Below are positions 34,468-43,726 of a stretch of 64,000 nt of DNA, one piece after another. The DNA comes from JAKALD01 sp963817785. GTDB taxonomy: Bacteria; Pseudomonadota; Gammaproteobacteria; Burkholderiales; SG8-39. The stretch lies in contig CAWFPL010000003.1 in the NCBI GenBank assembly GCA_963817785.1, positions 496,001 to 560,000 of the forward strand, in the 5' to 3' direction. Under the pieces are notes generated by a model, which was not told where the DNA came from, did not search any database, and saw only the letters and a program-made list of their open reading frames with translations. Position numbers and translations under genes: made by a program. Each line of letters opens with the position of its first letter. Within the stretch, counting starts at the first letter, position 1.

Positions 34468-35634
34468 ATGGACTTCGACATCGCGGTGGTCGGCAGTGGG
34501 CTGGTCGGCGCAGCTTTCGCGCGCGCGGCGCGCGGCCTGTCCGTCGCCCTGATCGGCAGCGAGGCCCGCGCGGCGGTGTCCCCGGCCGGGCAGCCCGGTT
34601 TCGACAGCCGCGTGTATGCGATCAGCCCCGGCAACGCCGCATTTCTGCGCGAGCTGAAGGTCTGGCCGCTGCTGTCTGAGGAGCGCCTCACGCCGGTATA
34701 CGCGATGCGCATCCACGGTGATGACGGCAGGTCGCTCGTGGAGTTCGATGCGTACCGCGCGGGGGTCGCCGAGCTGGCCTGGATCGTCGAGGACCGCGTG
34801 CTGCACGAGGCGCAGTGGCGTGCGCTCGACGCCCGCGACCAGCTGGAATGCTACGCGCCGGCAGAATGCGACGGGCTCGAGCTCTCGGCTGCGCACGCGA
34901 GCCTGAAGTTGAGCGACGGACGCTCGCTGAGCGCGCGCCTGGTGGTGGGCGCCGACGGCGCGCATTCCTTCGTGCGCGGCGCTGCCGGCATCGCCGCGCA
35001 CGAGGCATCCTATGGTCAGAGCGCGGTGGTCGCCAACTTTGCCTGCGAGCGGCCGCATCGCAACGTCGCCTATCAGTGGTTTCGCAACGGCCCGGTGCTG
35101 GCCTTGCTACCTTTGCCCGGAAACCACGTCTCGATGGTGTGGTCGACCGCGGATGCCGAGGCGCAACGCCTGCTCGCGCTCGATCCTGCCGCGCTGAGCC
35201 GCGAAGTCGCGGAGACTTCGCACCATGCGCTCGGCGCCCTGTCGCTGGTGACCCCGGCGCGCGGTTTCGCGCTGCGGCGACTCTATGCAGATCGGCTGGT
35301 CGGGCCGCGCGTGGCGCTCGCCGGCGACGCGGCGCACGTGGTGCACCCTCTGGCGGGGCAAGGCGCGAATCTGGGCTTTCAGGATGCGCGCGAGCTGGCA
35401 GCCGTGCTGGCGCGGCGCGAGCCGGGCCGCGACCCCGGCGATCTCGGGCTGCTGCGGCGTTACGAGCGCGCGCGCGCCGAGCCGGCCCTGGCAATGAGGG
35501 CGATGGTGCACGGACTGTATTGGCTGTTCGATTCCAAGAGCGAGCTGCTGGCCCGCGGGCGCAATGCCGGGATGAACTTGACCAACCGCATTCCGGTCTT
35601 AAAGACGGTACTGATGCGTCAGGCAATCGGCTGA
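34468..35634 (+). CDS. UbiH/UbiI/UbiF-family FAD hydroxylase
   Basis: 388 residues. Dinucleotide-binding fold IAVVGSGLVGAAFARAA near the N-terminus, DGAHSFVRG in the middle, and the FAD signature GDAAHVVHPLAGQGANLGFQDARELA. This is the second ubiquinone-type hydroxylase in the window, about 21 kb from ubiH. Because Coq7 (45342-45974) probably covers C6, this one plausibly covers C5 (UbiI-like), but that is inference. The start ATG at 34468 lies just downstream of a TAGAAT -10 motif; an in-frame ATG at 34441 overlaps that motif. Confidence 0.85.
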   Translation: MDFDIAVVGSGLVGAAFARAARGLSVALIGSEARAAVSPAGQPGFDSRVYAISPGNAAFLRELKVWPLLSEERLTPVYAMRIHGDDGRSLVEFDAYRAGVAELAWIVEDRVLHEAQWRALDARDQLECYAPAECDGLELSAAHASLKLSDGRSLSARLVVGADGAHSFVRGAAGIAAHEASYGQSAVVANFACERPHRNVAYQWFRNGPVLALLPLPGNHVSMVWSTADAEAQRLLALDPAALSREVAETSHHALGALSLVTPARGFALRRLYADRLVGPRVALAGDAAHVVHPLAGQGANLGFQDARELAAVLARREPGRDPGDLGLLRRYERARAEPALAMRAMVHGLYWLFDSKSELLARGRNAGMNLTNRIPVLKTVLMRQAIG

Positions 35635-35667
35635 GCGCATCCCTTTTCCACTTGCCACGGGATCCCA

Positions 35668-36396
35668 ATGGCCCGCTTTCTCGCCCTGCTCCTGACCCTG
35701 CTCGTCGTCTTCCCTGCCAGCGCCGACGAGGCGGCCATTCGCCAGGTCATCGAGGCCAAGCTCGGCCTCGCAGTCGAGGGCGTGCAGCCGACGCCGATGG
35801 CCGGCGTGTATGAGGTAGAGGTGCGCACCGGGAGCGGGGTGCACATCGTCTACGCGGACGCCCAGGCCGACCATCTGATCATCAACGGCAGCCTGATCGA
35901 CACCAAAACCGAGCGCAATCTGACCCAGGAACGCCTGCGCAAGCTCACCGCGATCCGCTTCGACTCGCTGCCGCTCGATCTGGCGGTCAAGATCCGGCGC
36001 GGCGATGGCAAGCGCGTGCTTGCCATGTTCGCCGACCCGTACTGCCCGGCCTGCAAGCGTTTCGAGCAGGAGCTCGCTCAGGTGAGCGGCGTGACTGTCT
36101 ACGTGTTCATGACCCCGATCATCCACCCGGAGCTCAGCGACGATTCGCGCGCGATCTGGTGCTCCCCGGATCGGGCGAAGGCCTGGCTCGACCTCGCACT
36201 GCACGGCCAGCGGCCGGTCGCCAAGCCGACCTGCAGCACCCCGCTTAAACAGATCGGCGCTCTGGCCGACAAACTGGGGGTGCGCGCTACCCCGACGCTT
36301 TTCCTCGCCGACGGAGAACGAGTGGAGGGCGGCCTTTCTGCAGGACAGCTGACCAAAGCGCTCGACGAAGCGGAGCAGCACGTGAAGAAGAAGTAA
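35668..36396 (+). CDS. dsbC: Thiol:disulfide interchange protein DsbC
   Basis: Periplasmic disulfide isomerase. 242 residues with signal peptide 1-19 (LLLTLLVVFPASA), an N-terminal dimerisation domain and a thioredoxin domain with active site C126-P-A-C129 in FADPYCPACKRFEQEL. A second Cys pair (IWCSPD and PTCSTPL) matches the structural disulfide. It is 33 nt after the hydroxylase gene. The mltA stop is 9 nt away, convergent. Confidence 0.93.
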   Translation: MARFLALLLTLLVVFPASADEAAIRQVIEAKLGLAVEGVQPTPMAGVYEVEVRTGSGVHIVYADAQADHLIINGSLIDTKTERNLTQERLRKLTAIRFDSLPLDLAVKIRRGDGKRVLAMFADPYCPACKRFEQELAQVSGVTVYVFMTPIIHPELSDDSRAIWCSPDRAKAWLDLALHGQRPVAKPTCSTPLKQIGALADKLGVRATPTLFLADGERVEGGLSAGQLTKALDEAEQHVKKK

Positions 36397-36405
36397 GCGC
36401 TCGCC

Positions 36406-37611
36406 TTACTGCTTTGGCAGAGCGACCCCGCGGGGCCACAGCAGCCACATCTTGCCCGCTTGCTTCATGCGGCCGGCGAGCGCTCCGCTCGCATCGCCCG
36501 ATCCCCAGAAAAAATCCGCGCGCAGCGCACCCCGGATCGCCCCGCCGGTATCCTGCGCCAGCATGAGGCGCTCGAGCGGGTGCTCGGAAAGCGGATAGGT
36601 TGTGGCGAGAAAGATCGGCGCGCCCAAGGGGATGTAGCGCGGATCGACCGCCAGGCTGTAGCCGGGGGTCAGCGCGGCGCCGAGCGCTCCGATCGGCCCC
36701 CCGGCGTCGGAGGCGGGAAGTTCGCGGAAGAATACGTAGCTCGCGTTGGAGTCGAGCGCCTGCCGCAGCTTCTTCGGATGATCTTCCGCCCAGTCCTTGA
36801 TCCCCTGCATCGAAGCCTGGTCCGGGTCGAGCGCGCCCTGATCGATCAAAAAGCGTCCGATGGAGCTGTACGGGTAGCCGTTCTGGTCGGCGTAGCCCAC
36901 GCGAATGCGTGCGCCCGAGTCGAGCCGGATCTGTCCAGAGCCCTGGATCTGCAGAAAGAACAGGTCGACCGGGTCCGAGACCCAGGCGATGACCGGGGCG
37001 GGAAGGCCATCACCGTCGCTTGCGGCGCGCGTGCGCTGCTCGATCTCGGCCCGCGAGTAGTAAGGCACCAGGCGCCGACCCTCCAGCCGGCCCCGCAACC
37101 GGAGGTTCTTCAGCTCGGGGTGCAGGCTCGCCAGATCAACCACCACGAGATCCTGCGGCACGCCGTAAATCGGGAAGCGGTACAGATTGGTCCGTACCAG
37201 ACTGCCGGAGAGGACCGGCTCGTAGTACCCGGTGACGAGGCCCTCGCTCGAGCCGTCTGGCGCAATCACCTGGTAGGGCGCGAACGCGTCCTCGAAAAAA
37301 CCACGCGCGGTTCGCTCATCGTTCGCGGGGATGCCTTGGGCCCGTGCGCACACGGCCTGGAGCGGGCTGGCGTCGGAAATCCGCGCGCAGCCGGTCACGA
37401 ACGCCTGCAGACTGGCCGCGAGGGTCGCCTGTCCCCAACCCGGCAGTTCGGTGAACGCCTTCTGTTCGTAGTGCGCCTTGGTCGGCGGCGGTGCGGGAGG
37501 TACGGCGCAGGGAGGGCAGACCAGACCCGCAGGGGGCGCGGGCGACGGTGCGCACGCCGCGAGCGCCATGACGGTCGCCAACGTGGCCAGGCAGGCGCGC
37601 GCGCGAATCAT
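36406..37611 (-). CDS. mltA: Membrane-bound lytic transglycosylase A
   Basis: Outer-membrane lipoprotein cleaving peptidoglycan to 1,6-anhydroMurNAc products. 401 residues. Lipobox LAAC with Cys20; MltA domain (VTGYYEPVLSGSLVRTNLYRFPIYG) and 3D domain with catalytic Asp in the LAQDTGGAIRGALRADFFWGSG segment. Its anhydroMurNAc product is the substrate of AnmK, encoded at 51189-52286. Downstream of apaG on the same strand. Confidence 0.95.
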   Translation of the reverse strand: MIRARACLATLATVMALAACAPSPAPPAGLVCPPCAVPPAPPPTKAHYEQKAFTELPGWGQATLAASLQAFVTGCARISDASPLQAVCARAQGIPANDERTARGFFEDAFAPYQVIAPDGSSEGLVTGYYEPVLSGSLVRTNLYRFPIYGVPQDLVVVDLASLHPELKNLRLRGRLEGRRLVPYYSRAEIEQRTRAASDGDGLPAPVIAWVSDPVDLFFLQIQGSGQIRLDSGARIRVGYADQNGYPYSSIGRFLIDQGALDPDQASMQGIKDWAEDHPKKLRQALDSNASYVFFRELPASDAGGPIGALGAALTPGYSLAVDPRYIPLGAPIFLATTYPLSEHPLERLMLAQDTGGAIRGALRADFFWGSGDASGALAGRMKQAGKMWLLWPRGVALPKQ

Positions 37612-37669
37612 CGATTCGTCGAGATGGGGGGCGGCCGCCCTGACAAGGCCAGCGCTCAGCCAGCCGCGA

Positions 37670-38053
37670 TCAATGCAGTACCCGCGGCACGGAAAGCGTG
37701 AACTCGGGGATCGGCGCCTCGAAGCGCGTGCCGTCCTCGGCGAGCATCTGATAGGCGCCGCGCATGGTACCGACCGGAGTCGCGATGGCCGCGCCGCTGG
37801 TGTACTCGAAGCTCTCGCTCGGCCGCAGCACCGGTTGCTCCCCGACCACGCCGAGCCCGCGCACCTCCTGCACCAGGCCCTCGGAGTCGGTAATGATCCA
37901 GTGCCGGCTCACCAGCTGCGCGGTGGCATTGCCCAGATTGCGCAGAGTGATGGTATAGGTGAATACGTAGCGTCCGGCCTTCTCGTCGGACTGCTCCGGA
38001 ACGTATTGCGCCGCGGCGCTGACCGCGACCTCGTTGCGCGTGTCCTGTCCCAT
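37670..38053 (-). CDS. apaG: ApaG domain protein
   Basis: 127-residue single-domain beta-sandwich protein. The family blocks YVFTYTITLRNLG, WIITDSEG and GVVGEQPVLRPSESFEYTSG are complete. Biochemical role is poorly defined (linked to Ap4A and Co/Mg phenotypes in enterics). I chose the ATG at 38053. It lies between mltA and the divergent rpe, the usual betaproteobacterial order. Confidence 0.94.
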   Translation of the reverse strand: MGQDTRNEVAVSAAAQYVPEQSDEKAGRYVFTYTITLRNLGNATAQLVSRHWIITDSEGLVQEVRGLGVVGEQPVLRPSESFEYTSGAAIATPVGTMRGAYQMLAEDGTRFEAPIPEFTLSVPRVLH

Positions 38054-38123
38054 GGTTCCCGAATTGCACAACAAATCGCAGCGCGCGGCAAGGCGAACGC
38101 AGCGGCGGCGCGCGGCGGTGCGC

Positions 38124-38129
38124 TAGAAT
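38124..38129 (+). promoter_or_regulatory. -10 element for rpe-gph-trp run
   Basis: TAGAAT 17 nt upstream of the rpe ATG, no clear -35. The short distance means a leader of about 10 nt, with AAGGTGA as the Shine-Dalgarno directly after it. Confidence 0.35.
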
Positions 38130-38146
38130 TGCGTCAAGGTGAAGCC

Positions 38147-38863
38147 ATGACGTTTCGCATCGCGCCCAGCATCCTGTCCGCCGACTTCGCGCGCCTCGCC
38201 GACGAGGTTCGTGCGGTGGCCGCGGCGGGCGCCGACCTCATCCACTTCGACGTCATGGACAACCATTACGTGCCCAACCTCACGGTGGGTCCGCTGGTCT
38301 GCGCCGCGATCCGTCCGCACGTCGAACTGCCGATCGACGTGCATTTGATGGTGAAGCCAGTCGATCGCATCGTGCCGGACTTCGCCAAGGCGGGCGCCAA
38401 TCTGATCAGTTTCCATCCGGAGGCCTCGGAGCACGTCGATCGTACGATCGGCCTGATCCGAGAGCACGGCTGCAAGGTGGGGCTGGTGTTCAATCCGGCG
38501 ACGCCGCTCGCCTATCTCGACTACACGCTGGACAAGCTCGACCTCGTGCTCGTCATGTCGGTGAATCCCGGTTTTGGCGGCCAGCAGTTCATCGGCTCGG
38601 TGCTGCCCAAGATCGCGGAGGTACGCCGGCGCATCGACGCCGCGACCCGCGGCAGCGGGCGGGAGATCTGGCTCGAGGTCGACGGCGGGGTCAAGACCGA
38701 CAACATCGGCCAAGTCGCGGCCGCCGGTGCGGATACCTTCGTCGCCGGCTCCGCCGTCTTCGGCTCCAAGGACTACGCGGCGACGATCCGCGCGATGCGT
38801 GCGCGCCTGGCCGAGGCGGCGGCGCAGCGCAGCCGGCAGGCAACTGCCGCCCGCAGCGCTTGA
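38147..38863 (+). CDS. rpe: Ribulose-phosphate 3-epimerase
   Basis: Pentose phosphate pathway and Calvin cycle epimerase, 238 residues. APSILSADFARL, FDVMDNHYVPNLTVGP, VHLMVKP, SFHPEAS, MSVNPGFGGQQFI and LEVDGGV form the complete TIM-barrel set with metal ligands. An AAGGTGA ribosome site precedes the ATG at 38147. gph overlaps the stop by TTGA. Confidence 0.96.
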   Translation: MTFRIAPSILSADFARLADEVRAVAAAGADLIHFDVMDNHYVPNLTVGPLVCAAIRPHVELPIDVHLMVKPVDRIVPDFAKAGANLISFHPEASEHVDRTIGLIREHGCKVGLVFNPATPLAYLDYTLDKLDLVLVMSVNPGFGGQQFIGSVLPKIAEVRRRIDAATRGSGREIWLEVDGGVKTDNIGQVAAAGADTFVAGSAVFGSKDYAATIRAMRARLAEAAAQRSRQATAARSA

Positions 38864-39543
38864 TTCCGCGCAACGCGGTCCGCGCCGTCCTCGTCGATCT
38901 CGACGGCACGCTGCTCGATACCGCACCCGACCTCGCCGCGGCGGCGAACGCGATGCTCGCCGACCTGAGGTTGGATGCGATTCCTGCGGGGGCGGTGCGC
39001 GACTTTATCGGCCAAGGCATCGGCAACCTGGTGCGCCGGTGCCTCGAGCGCTCTGCAGGCCGCACGCCGGAGCCGGCCTTCCTCGACTCGGCGCTGGCGC
39101 GCTTCGGCGAGCACTACGCGCGCGAGAACGGCCGCGGCTCGCGGATCTACCCCGGCGCGCGCGAAGGACTCGAGGCGATGAAGGCCGGGGACTTGCGTCT
39201 GGCCTGCGTCACCAACAAGGCGACCCGCTTCACCGGGCCGCTGCTCGCGAGCGCGGGCCTGGCCGGGTACTTCGACACGCTCGTCTGCGGCGACACCACG
39301 GCCAAGCGCAAGCCCGATCCGGAGCCTTTCCTGCGCGCCTGTGCGCAGCTCGGCTCGGCGCCGGCCGAAAGCGTGGTGATCGGCGACTCGGCGAACGACG
39401 CGCAAGGCGGGCGTGCGGCCGGCTGCCGGGTGCTGCTGGTGCCTTACGGCTACCGCGAAGGCAGGGATATGCGCGAGATCGACTGTGATGGTATAGTCGG
39501 CTCGCTGCTGGAAGCCGCACAGGCCCTATCAGCTCAGTCGTGA
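38860..39543 (+). CDS. gph: Phosphoglycolate phosphatase
   Basis: HAD-family phosphatase, 227 residues, removing phosphate from 2-phosphoglycolate. Motif I VLVDLDGTLLDTAPDL, motif II CVTNKATR, motif III KPDPEPFLRAC and motif IV VIGDSANDAQGGRAAG are intact. The start is a TTG at 38860 overlapping the rpe stop. Its stop in turn overlaps the GTG of the trp leader peptide. A MurNAc-6-phosphatase (MupP) would look similar, but the rpe-gph-trpE context marks this as Gph. Confidence 0.93.
   Translation: MIPRNAVRAVLVDLDGTLLDTAPDLAAAANAMLADLRLDAIPAGAVRDFIGQGIGNLVRRCLERSAGRTPEPAFLDSALARFGEHYARENGRGSRIYPGAREGLEAMKAGDLRLACVTNKATRFTGPLLASAGLAGYFDTLVCGDTTAKRKPDPEPFLRACAQLGSAPAESVVIGDSANDAQGGRAAGCRVLLVPYGYREGRDMREIDCDGIVGSLLEAAQALSAQS
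39492..39497 (+). promoter_or_regulatory. Candidate -10 of the trp promoter inside gph
   Basis: TATAGT, 43 nt before the leader-peptide GTG. No good -35 is visible, so it is weak or needs an activator. A transcript from here would start near 39504 and include the full leader. Confidence 0.4.
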
Positions 39544-39605
39544 CCCGCAATCGGACCGAAAACTGGAGCATCACCTGGCGTAGCTGGCGCCCCTGGCGCC
39601 GCTAG
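39540..39605 (+). CDS. trpL: trp operon leader peptide
   Basis: A 21-residue open frame with a GTG start and TAG stop, containing four Trp codons in 13 residues: WSITWRSWRPWRR, the last at the fourth codon from the stop. It lies between gph and trpE, exactly where an attenuator leader should be. The GTG overlaps the gph stop as GTGA and has no good Shine-Dalgarno of its own, so initiation may depend on ribosomes finishing gph. GGCGCC repeats over the last two Trp codons can form a hairpin, and competing structures follow at 39614-39658. It is too short for usual gene callers. Confidence 0.8.
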   Translation: MTRNRTENWSITWRSWRPWRR

Positions 39606-39613
39606 ATCCATAC

Positions 39614-39658
39614 GCGTCCCCGTGCGGCACGGGCAGCGCGAGACGCCCCGAGCCGCAC
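39614..39658 (+). promoter_or_regulatory. Competing hairpins of the trp attenuator
   Basis: Structure A: GCGTC (39614-39618) pairs with GACGC (39642-39646) around the inner hairpin CCCGTG/CACGGG (39619-39624/39628-39633). Structure B: GTGCGGC (39622-39628) pairs with GCCGCAC (39652-39658). They are mutually exclusive. Only a short T-run follows (AGTTTCC), so a classic terminator is not evident; Rho or translation of trpE could be the controlled step. Confidence 0.55.
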
Positions 39659-39692
39659 CCCAGTTTCCGGTTGGTCTGCAGTGGAGAGTCCC

Positions 39693-41234
39693 ATGACTGA
39701 GCTCGATTTTCACAAGCTCGCCAAGCAAGGCTATACGCGTATCCCGGTGGTCGCCGAGGCGCGCGCCGACCTTTACACGCCGCTCGCCGTCTATCTCAAG
39801 CTCGCGAACGGCCCCTACAGCTATCTGCTCGAATCGGTGGTCGGTGGCGAGCGTTTCGGGCGGTATTCGTTCGTCGGCCTGGCCTGTGCAGAGAGGATCG
39901 AGGCGCGCGGTGAGACGGTGCGCCGGTTGCTGCGCGACGCGCGCGGCACCGACGTCTGCCTCGAGCGCGTCGACGATTGCGATCCGCTCGAGTTCGTGCG
40001 CGCCTACCTCGGGCGCCAGCGCGTCGCGCCGGCCCCCGCCGCGCTGCGCTTTGCCGGCGGTCTGGTCGGCTACTTCGGCTACGAAAGCGTGAAGTCGATC
40101 GAGCCGCAAGCGCTTGCGGGCGACAAGCAGGACGCGCTTGGCACGCCGGATATCCTGCTGCTGCTCTCGGACGAGCTCGCCGTGGTCGACAACGTGCTCG
40201 GCAAGCTCTACTTGGTGGTATACGCCGATCCGCAGCAGCCCGAAGCCTACCGGAGCGCGGCCGGGCGACTCGACAAACTGCGCGCGCGGCTCGCCTCGCC
40301 GCTGCCCGAAAGCATGGTGCTGGCGCTCGCCGCCGAGCCTCCGTCCGGCGAGCCGGCGGCGCTGCGACGCTCGTTCACCGAGGAGGGCTTCCTGCAGGCG
40401 GTGCGGCGCGCCAAGGACTACATCTATGCCGGCGACTGCATGCAGGTGCAGATTTCGCAGCGCAGCTCGCGCGCCTTCGACGCGCCGCCGCTCGCGCTGT
40501 ATCGCGCGCTGCGCGGGGTGAATCCCTCTCCCTACATGTTCTATTTCGATTTCGGCGATCACCACGTGGTGGGCGCCTCGCCCGAGATCCTGGTGCGGCT
40601 GGCGGGCGACACGATCACGCTGCGCCCGATCGCCGGCACGCGGCCGCGCGGCGCGACGCCCGAGGACGACGCGCGCATCGCGGAGGAGCTGCTCGCCGAC
40701 CCGAAGGAGCGGGCCGAGCACGTGATGCTGATCGACCTCGGCCGCAACGACGTCGGCCGCGTTGCCGCGACGGGCAGCGTGCGCGTCACCGAGCAGATGG
40801 TGATCGAGCGCTACTCGCACGTCATGCACATCGTGTCCAACGTCGAGGGCAAGGCAGCCCCGGGCATCGACGCGATCGACGTGTTCAAGGCCAGCTTTCC
40901 GGCGGGGACCGTGACCGGCGCACCCAAGGTGCGCGCCATGCAGATCATCGACGAGCTCGAGCCCGTGAAGCGCGGCGTGTACAGCGGCGCGGTTGGCTAC
41001 CTGGGCTTCAATGGCGACATGGACGTCGCGATCGCCATCCGCACTGCGGTGTTGAAGGACCAGACGTTGCACGTGCAGGCGGCGGCAGGCATCGTCGCAG
41101 ACTCGGATCCGCAGGCCGAGTGGCAGGAGACGCAGCACAAGGCGCGCGCCATCCTGCGCGCCGCGGAAGTCGCCACGGCCGAACACGCTTCGGCGCGCGC
41201 CGCCTCGGCGCGCGCCCGCGTGGCAGCGGCCTGA
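39693..41234 (+). CDS. trpE: Anthranilate synthase component I
   Basis: Chorismate to anthranilate, the first committed Trp step. 513 residues. Feedback-site region LLESVVGGERFGRYSFVGL (the LLES element), catalytic blocks PSPYMFYFDFGDHHVVGASPEILVR, TITLRPIAGTRPRG, LIDLGRNDVGRVA, FPAGTVTGAPKVRAMQIIDELEP and GIVADSDPQAEW. Start ATG at 39693 has GGAGAG 5 nt upstream. TrpG follows after 10 nt. Confidence 0.97.
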   Translation: MTELDFHKLAKQGYTRIPVVAEARADLYTPLAVYLKLANGPYSYLLESVVGGERFGRYSFVGLACAERIEARGETVRRLLRDARGTDVCLERVDDCDPLEFVRAYLGRQRVAPAPAALRFAGGLVGYFGYESVKSIEPQALAGDKQDALGTPDILLLLSDELAVVDNVLGKLYLVVYADPQQPEAYRSAAGRLDKLRARLASPLPESMVLALAAEPPSGEPAALRRSFTEEGFLQAVRRAKDYIYAGDCMQVQISQRSSRAFDAPPLALYRALRGVNPSPYMFYFDFGDHHVVGASPEILVRLAGDTITLRPIAGTRPRGATPEDDARIAEELLADPKERAEHVMLIDLGRNDVGRVAATGSVRVTEQMVIERYSHVMHIVSNVEGKAAPGIDAIDVFKASFPAGTVTGAPKVRAMQIIDELEPVKRGVYSGAVGYLGFNGDMDVAIAIRTAVLKDQTLHVQAAAGIVADSDPQAEWQETQHKARAILRAAEVATAEHASARAASARARVAAA

Positions 41235-41244
41235 GGGGCGCGCG

Positions 41245-41868
<624 letters not shown>

Positions 41869-41885
41869 CGAAGGGAGGGCGGCAG

Positions 41886-42926
41886 ATGAAAGAAATCACG
41901 ATTGCGGAGGCGATCCAGCGCACCGTCGAGCACCGCGAGGTGTTCCACGACGAGATGCTGCACATCATGCGCCAGATCATGCGCGGCGAGCTGACGCCTG
42001 CGCAGATCGGCGGCTTTCTGATCGGTCTGCGGGTGAAAAAGGAGACGATCGGCGAGATCGCCGCGGCGGCGCAGGTCATGCGCGAGTTCGCGACGCGCGT
42101 CGAGGTGAAGGACGACCGGCACCTGGTGGACATCGTCGGCACCGGGGGCGATGCGGCGCACACCTTCAACGTGTCGACCGCGTCGGCGTTCGTCGCCGCC
42201 GCGGCCGGCGTGCGCGTCGCCAAGCACGGCAACCGCGCGGTGTCGTCGTCCTCCGGCAGCGCGGACGTCCTCGAGGCGCTGGGCGCCAACATCATGCTCA
42301 ATCCGCAGCAGGTCGCGCGCAGCATCGAGGTGCTCGGCCTGGGATTCATGTTCGCGCCCTCGCACCACCTGGCGATGAAGCACGCCGGGCCGGTGCGCAA
42401 GGAGCTGGGCGTGCGCACCATCTTCAACATTCTCGGGCCGCTCACAAATCCGGCCGGTGCACCGAACCAGGTGCTGGGCGTGTTCCATCCCGACCTGGTC
42501 GGCATCCAGGTGCGGGTGCTGCAGCGCCTGGGCTCGAAGCACGTGATGACCGTCTACGGGATGGACGGCCTGGACGAGATTTCGATTTCCGGGGAGACCA
42601 TGATCGGCGAGCTGTTGAAGGGCGAAATCCGCGAGTACACCCTGAACCCTTCGCAGCTCGGTCTCGAGCTGTACGACCGTCGGGCCATCGAGGTGCATAC
42701 GGTAGAAGAGTCCAGGCAGATGATCTTGGCGGTGCTCGACGACCAGCCCGGGCCGGCGCTCAACATCGTGCTGCTCAACGCCGGGGCCGCGATCTATGTC
42801 TCGGGCGTGGCGAAATCGCTGGAAGCGGGGATCGAGCGCGCGCGGCGGGTGATCGCCAATGGCGAGGCACGATCCAAGCTCGACGAGTTCGTCGCGTTCA
42901 CCCAGGGCTTCAAGGCAAAGGGCTGA
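41886..42926 (+). CDS. trpD: Anthranilate phosphoribosyltransferase
   Basis: 346 residues. VDIVGTGGDAAHTFNVST is the PRPP-binding signature; KHGNRAVSSSSGSADVLEALG, FMFAPSHHLAMKHAGPVRKELGVRTIFNILGPL and YGMDGLDEIS are all typical. It transfers phosphoribose to anthranilate. Ribosome site GGAGGG lies upstream; 17 nt from trpG. Confidence 0.97.
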   Translation: MKEITIAEAIQRTVEHREVFHDEMLHIMRQIMRGELTPAQIGGFLIGLRVKKETIGEIAAAAQVMREFATRVEVKDDRHLVDIVGTGGDAAHTFNVSTASAFVAAAAGVRVAKHGNRAVSSSSGSADVLEALGANIMLNPQQVARSIEVLGLGFMFAPSHHLAMKHAGPVRKELGVRTIFNILGPLTNPAGAPNQVLGVFHPDLVGIQVRVLQRLGSKHVMTVYGMDGLDEISISGETMIGELLKGEIREYTLNPSQLGLELYDRRAIEVHTVEESRQMILAVLDDQPGPALNIVLLNAGAAIYVSGVAKSLEAGIERARRVIANGEARSKLDEFVAFTQGFKAKG

Positions 42927-42931
42927 CCGCG

Positions 42932-43726
42932 ATGGCAGACGTTCTGCAGCGCATCCTGGAAAGCAAGCGCGCAGAAGTGGCGGCGGCCCGGCAGGCCGTG
43001 CCGGATGAGCAGATGGCGGAGCGCGCGCGCGCCACGCCGGCGCCGCGCGACTTCGTCGCCGCGCTGCGGGCGAAGATCTCGGCCGGCCTGCCGGCGGTCA
43101 TCGCCGAAATCAAGAAGGCCAGTCCCTCGCGGGGGCTGCTGCGCGAGCGCTTCGATCCTCCGGAGATCGCGCGCAGTTATGAAGCGGCAGGCGCGGCCTG
43201 CCTGTCGGTGCTGACCGACCGGCAGTACTTCCAGGGCGAGCCCGAGCATCTCGTCGCCGCCCGCGCGGCCTGCAGCCTTCCGGTGCTGCGCAAGGACTTC
43301 GTCGTCGATGCCTACCAGGTACTCGAGGCGAGGGCGATGGGCGCCGACTGCATACTGCTGATCGCGGCCGCCCTGTCGCTGGAGCACATGCGCGCTCTGG
43401 AGCGGCTGGCGTCGGGCAGTGGCATGGCAGTGCTGGTGGAAGTGCACGACGCTGCCGAACTGGGCCTGGCGCTGCAGCTCGACACGCCGCTCATCGGCAT
43501 CAACAACCGCAACCTGCGGACGTTCGAGACGCACCTGGAGACCACACTGGCCCTCTTGCCGGGAATGCCGACCGGGCGTGTCGTCGTGAGCGAGAGCGGC
43601 ATCCTCGATCGTGGGGACATCGGCCGGTTGCGTGCCGCAGGCGTGGATGCATTTCTCGTCGGCGAGGCCTTCATGCGCGCTGCCGATCCTGGCGCCGCGT
43701 TCCGCGCGATATTCGCGGATTTTTAA
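42932..43726 (+). CDS. trpC: Indole-3-glycerol phosphate synthase
   Basis: 264 residues of the TIM-barrel IGPS. IAEIKKASPSRGLLRERFDPPEIARSYEAAGAACLSVLTD carries catalytic Lys and Glu; LRKDFVVDAYQVLEARAMGADCILLI and GINNRNLRTFE are conserved. It is monofunctional (no TrpF fusion). It ends the trpEGDC set; trpF, trpB and trpA are not in the window, as usual for betaproteobacteria. Confidence 0.97.
   Translation: MADVLQRILESKRAEVAAARQAVPDEQMAERARATPAPRDFVAALRAKISAGLPAVIAEIKKASPSRGLLRERFDPPEIARSYEAAGAACLSVLTDRQYFQGEPEHLVAARAACSLPVLRKDFVVDAYQVLEARAMGADCILLIAAALSLEHMRALERLASGSGMAVLVEVHDAAELGLALQLDTPLIGINNRNLRTFETHLETTLALLPGMPTGRVVVSESGILDRGDIGRLRAAGVDAFLVGEAFMRAADPGAAFRAIFADF

Noticed and set aside
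38860..39543. HAD phosphatase as MupP (MurNAc-6-P phosphatase)
   Set aside because: Although it would complete the recycling route, the rpe-gph-trpE order marks the classical phosphoglycolate phosphatase.
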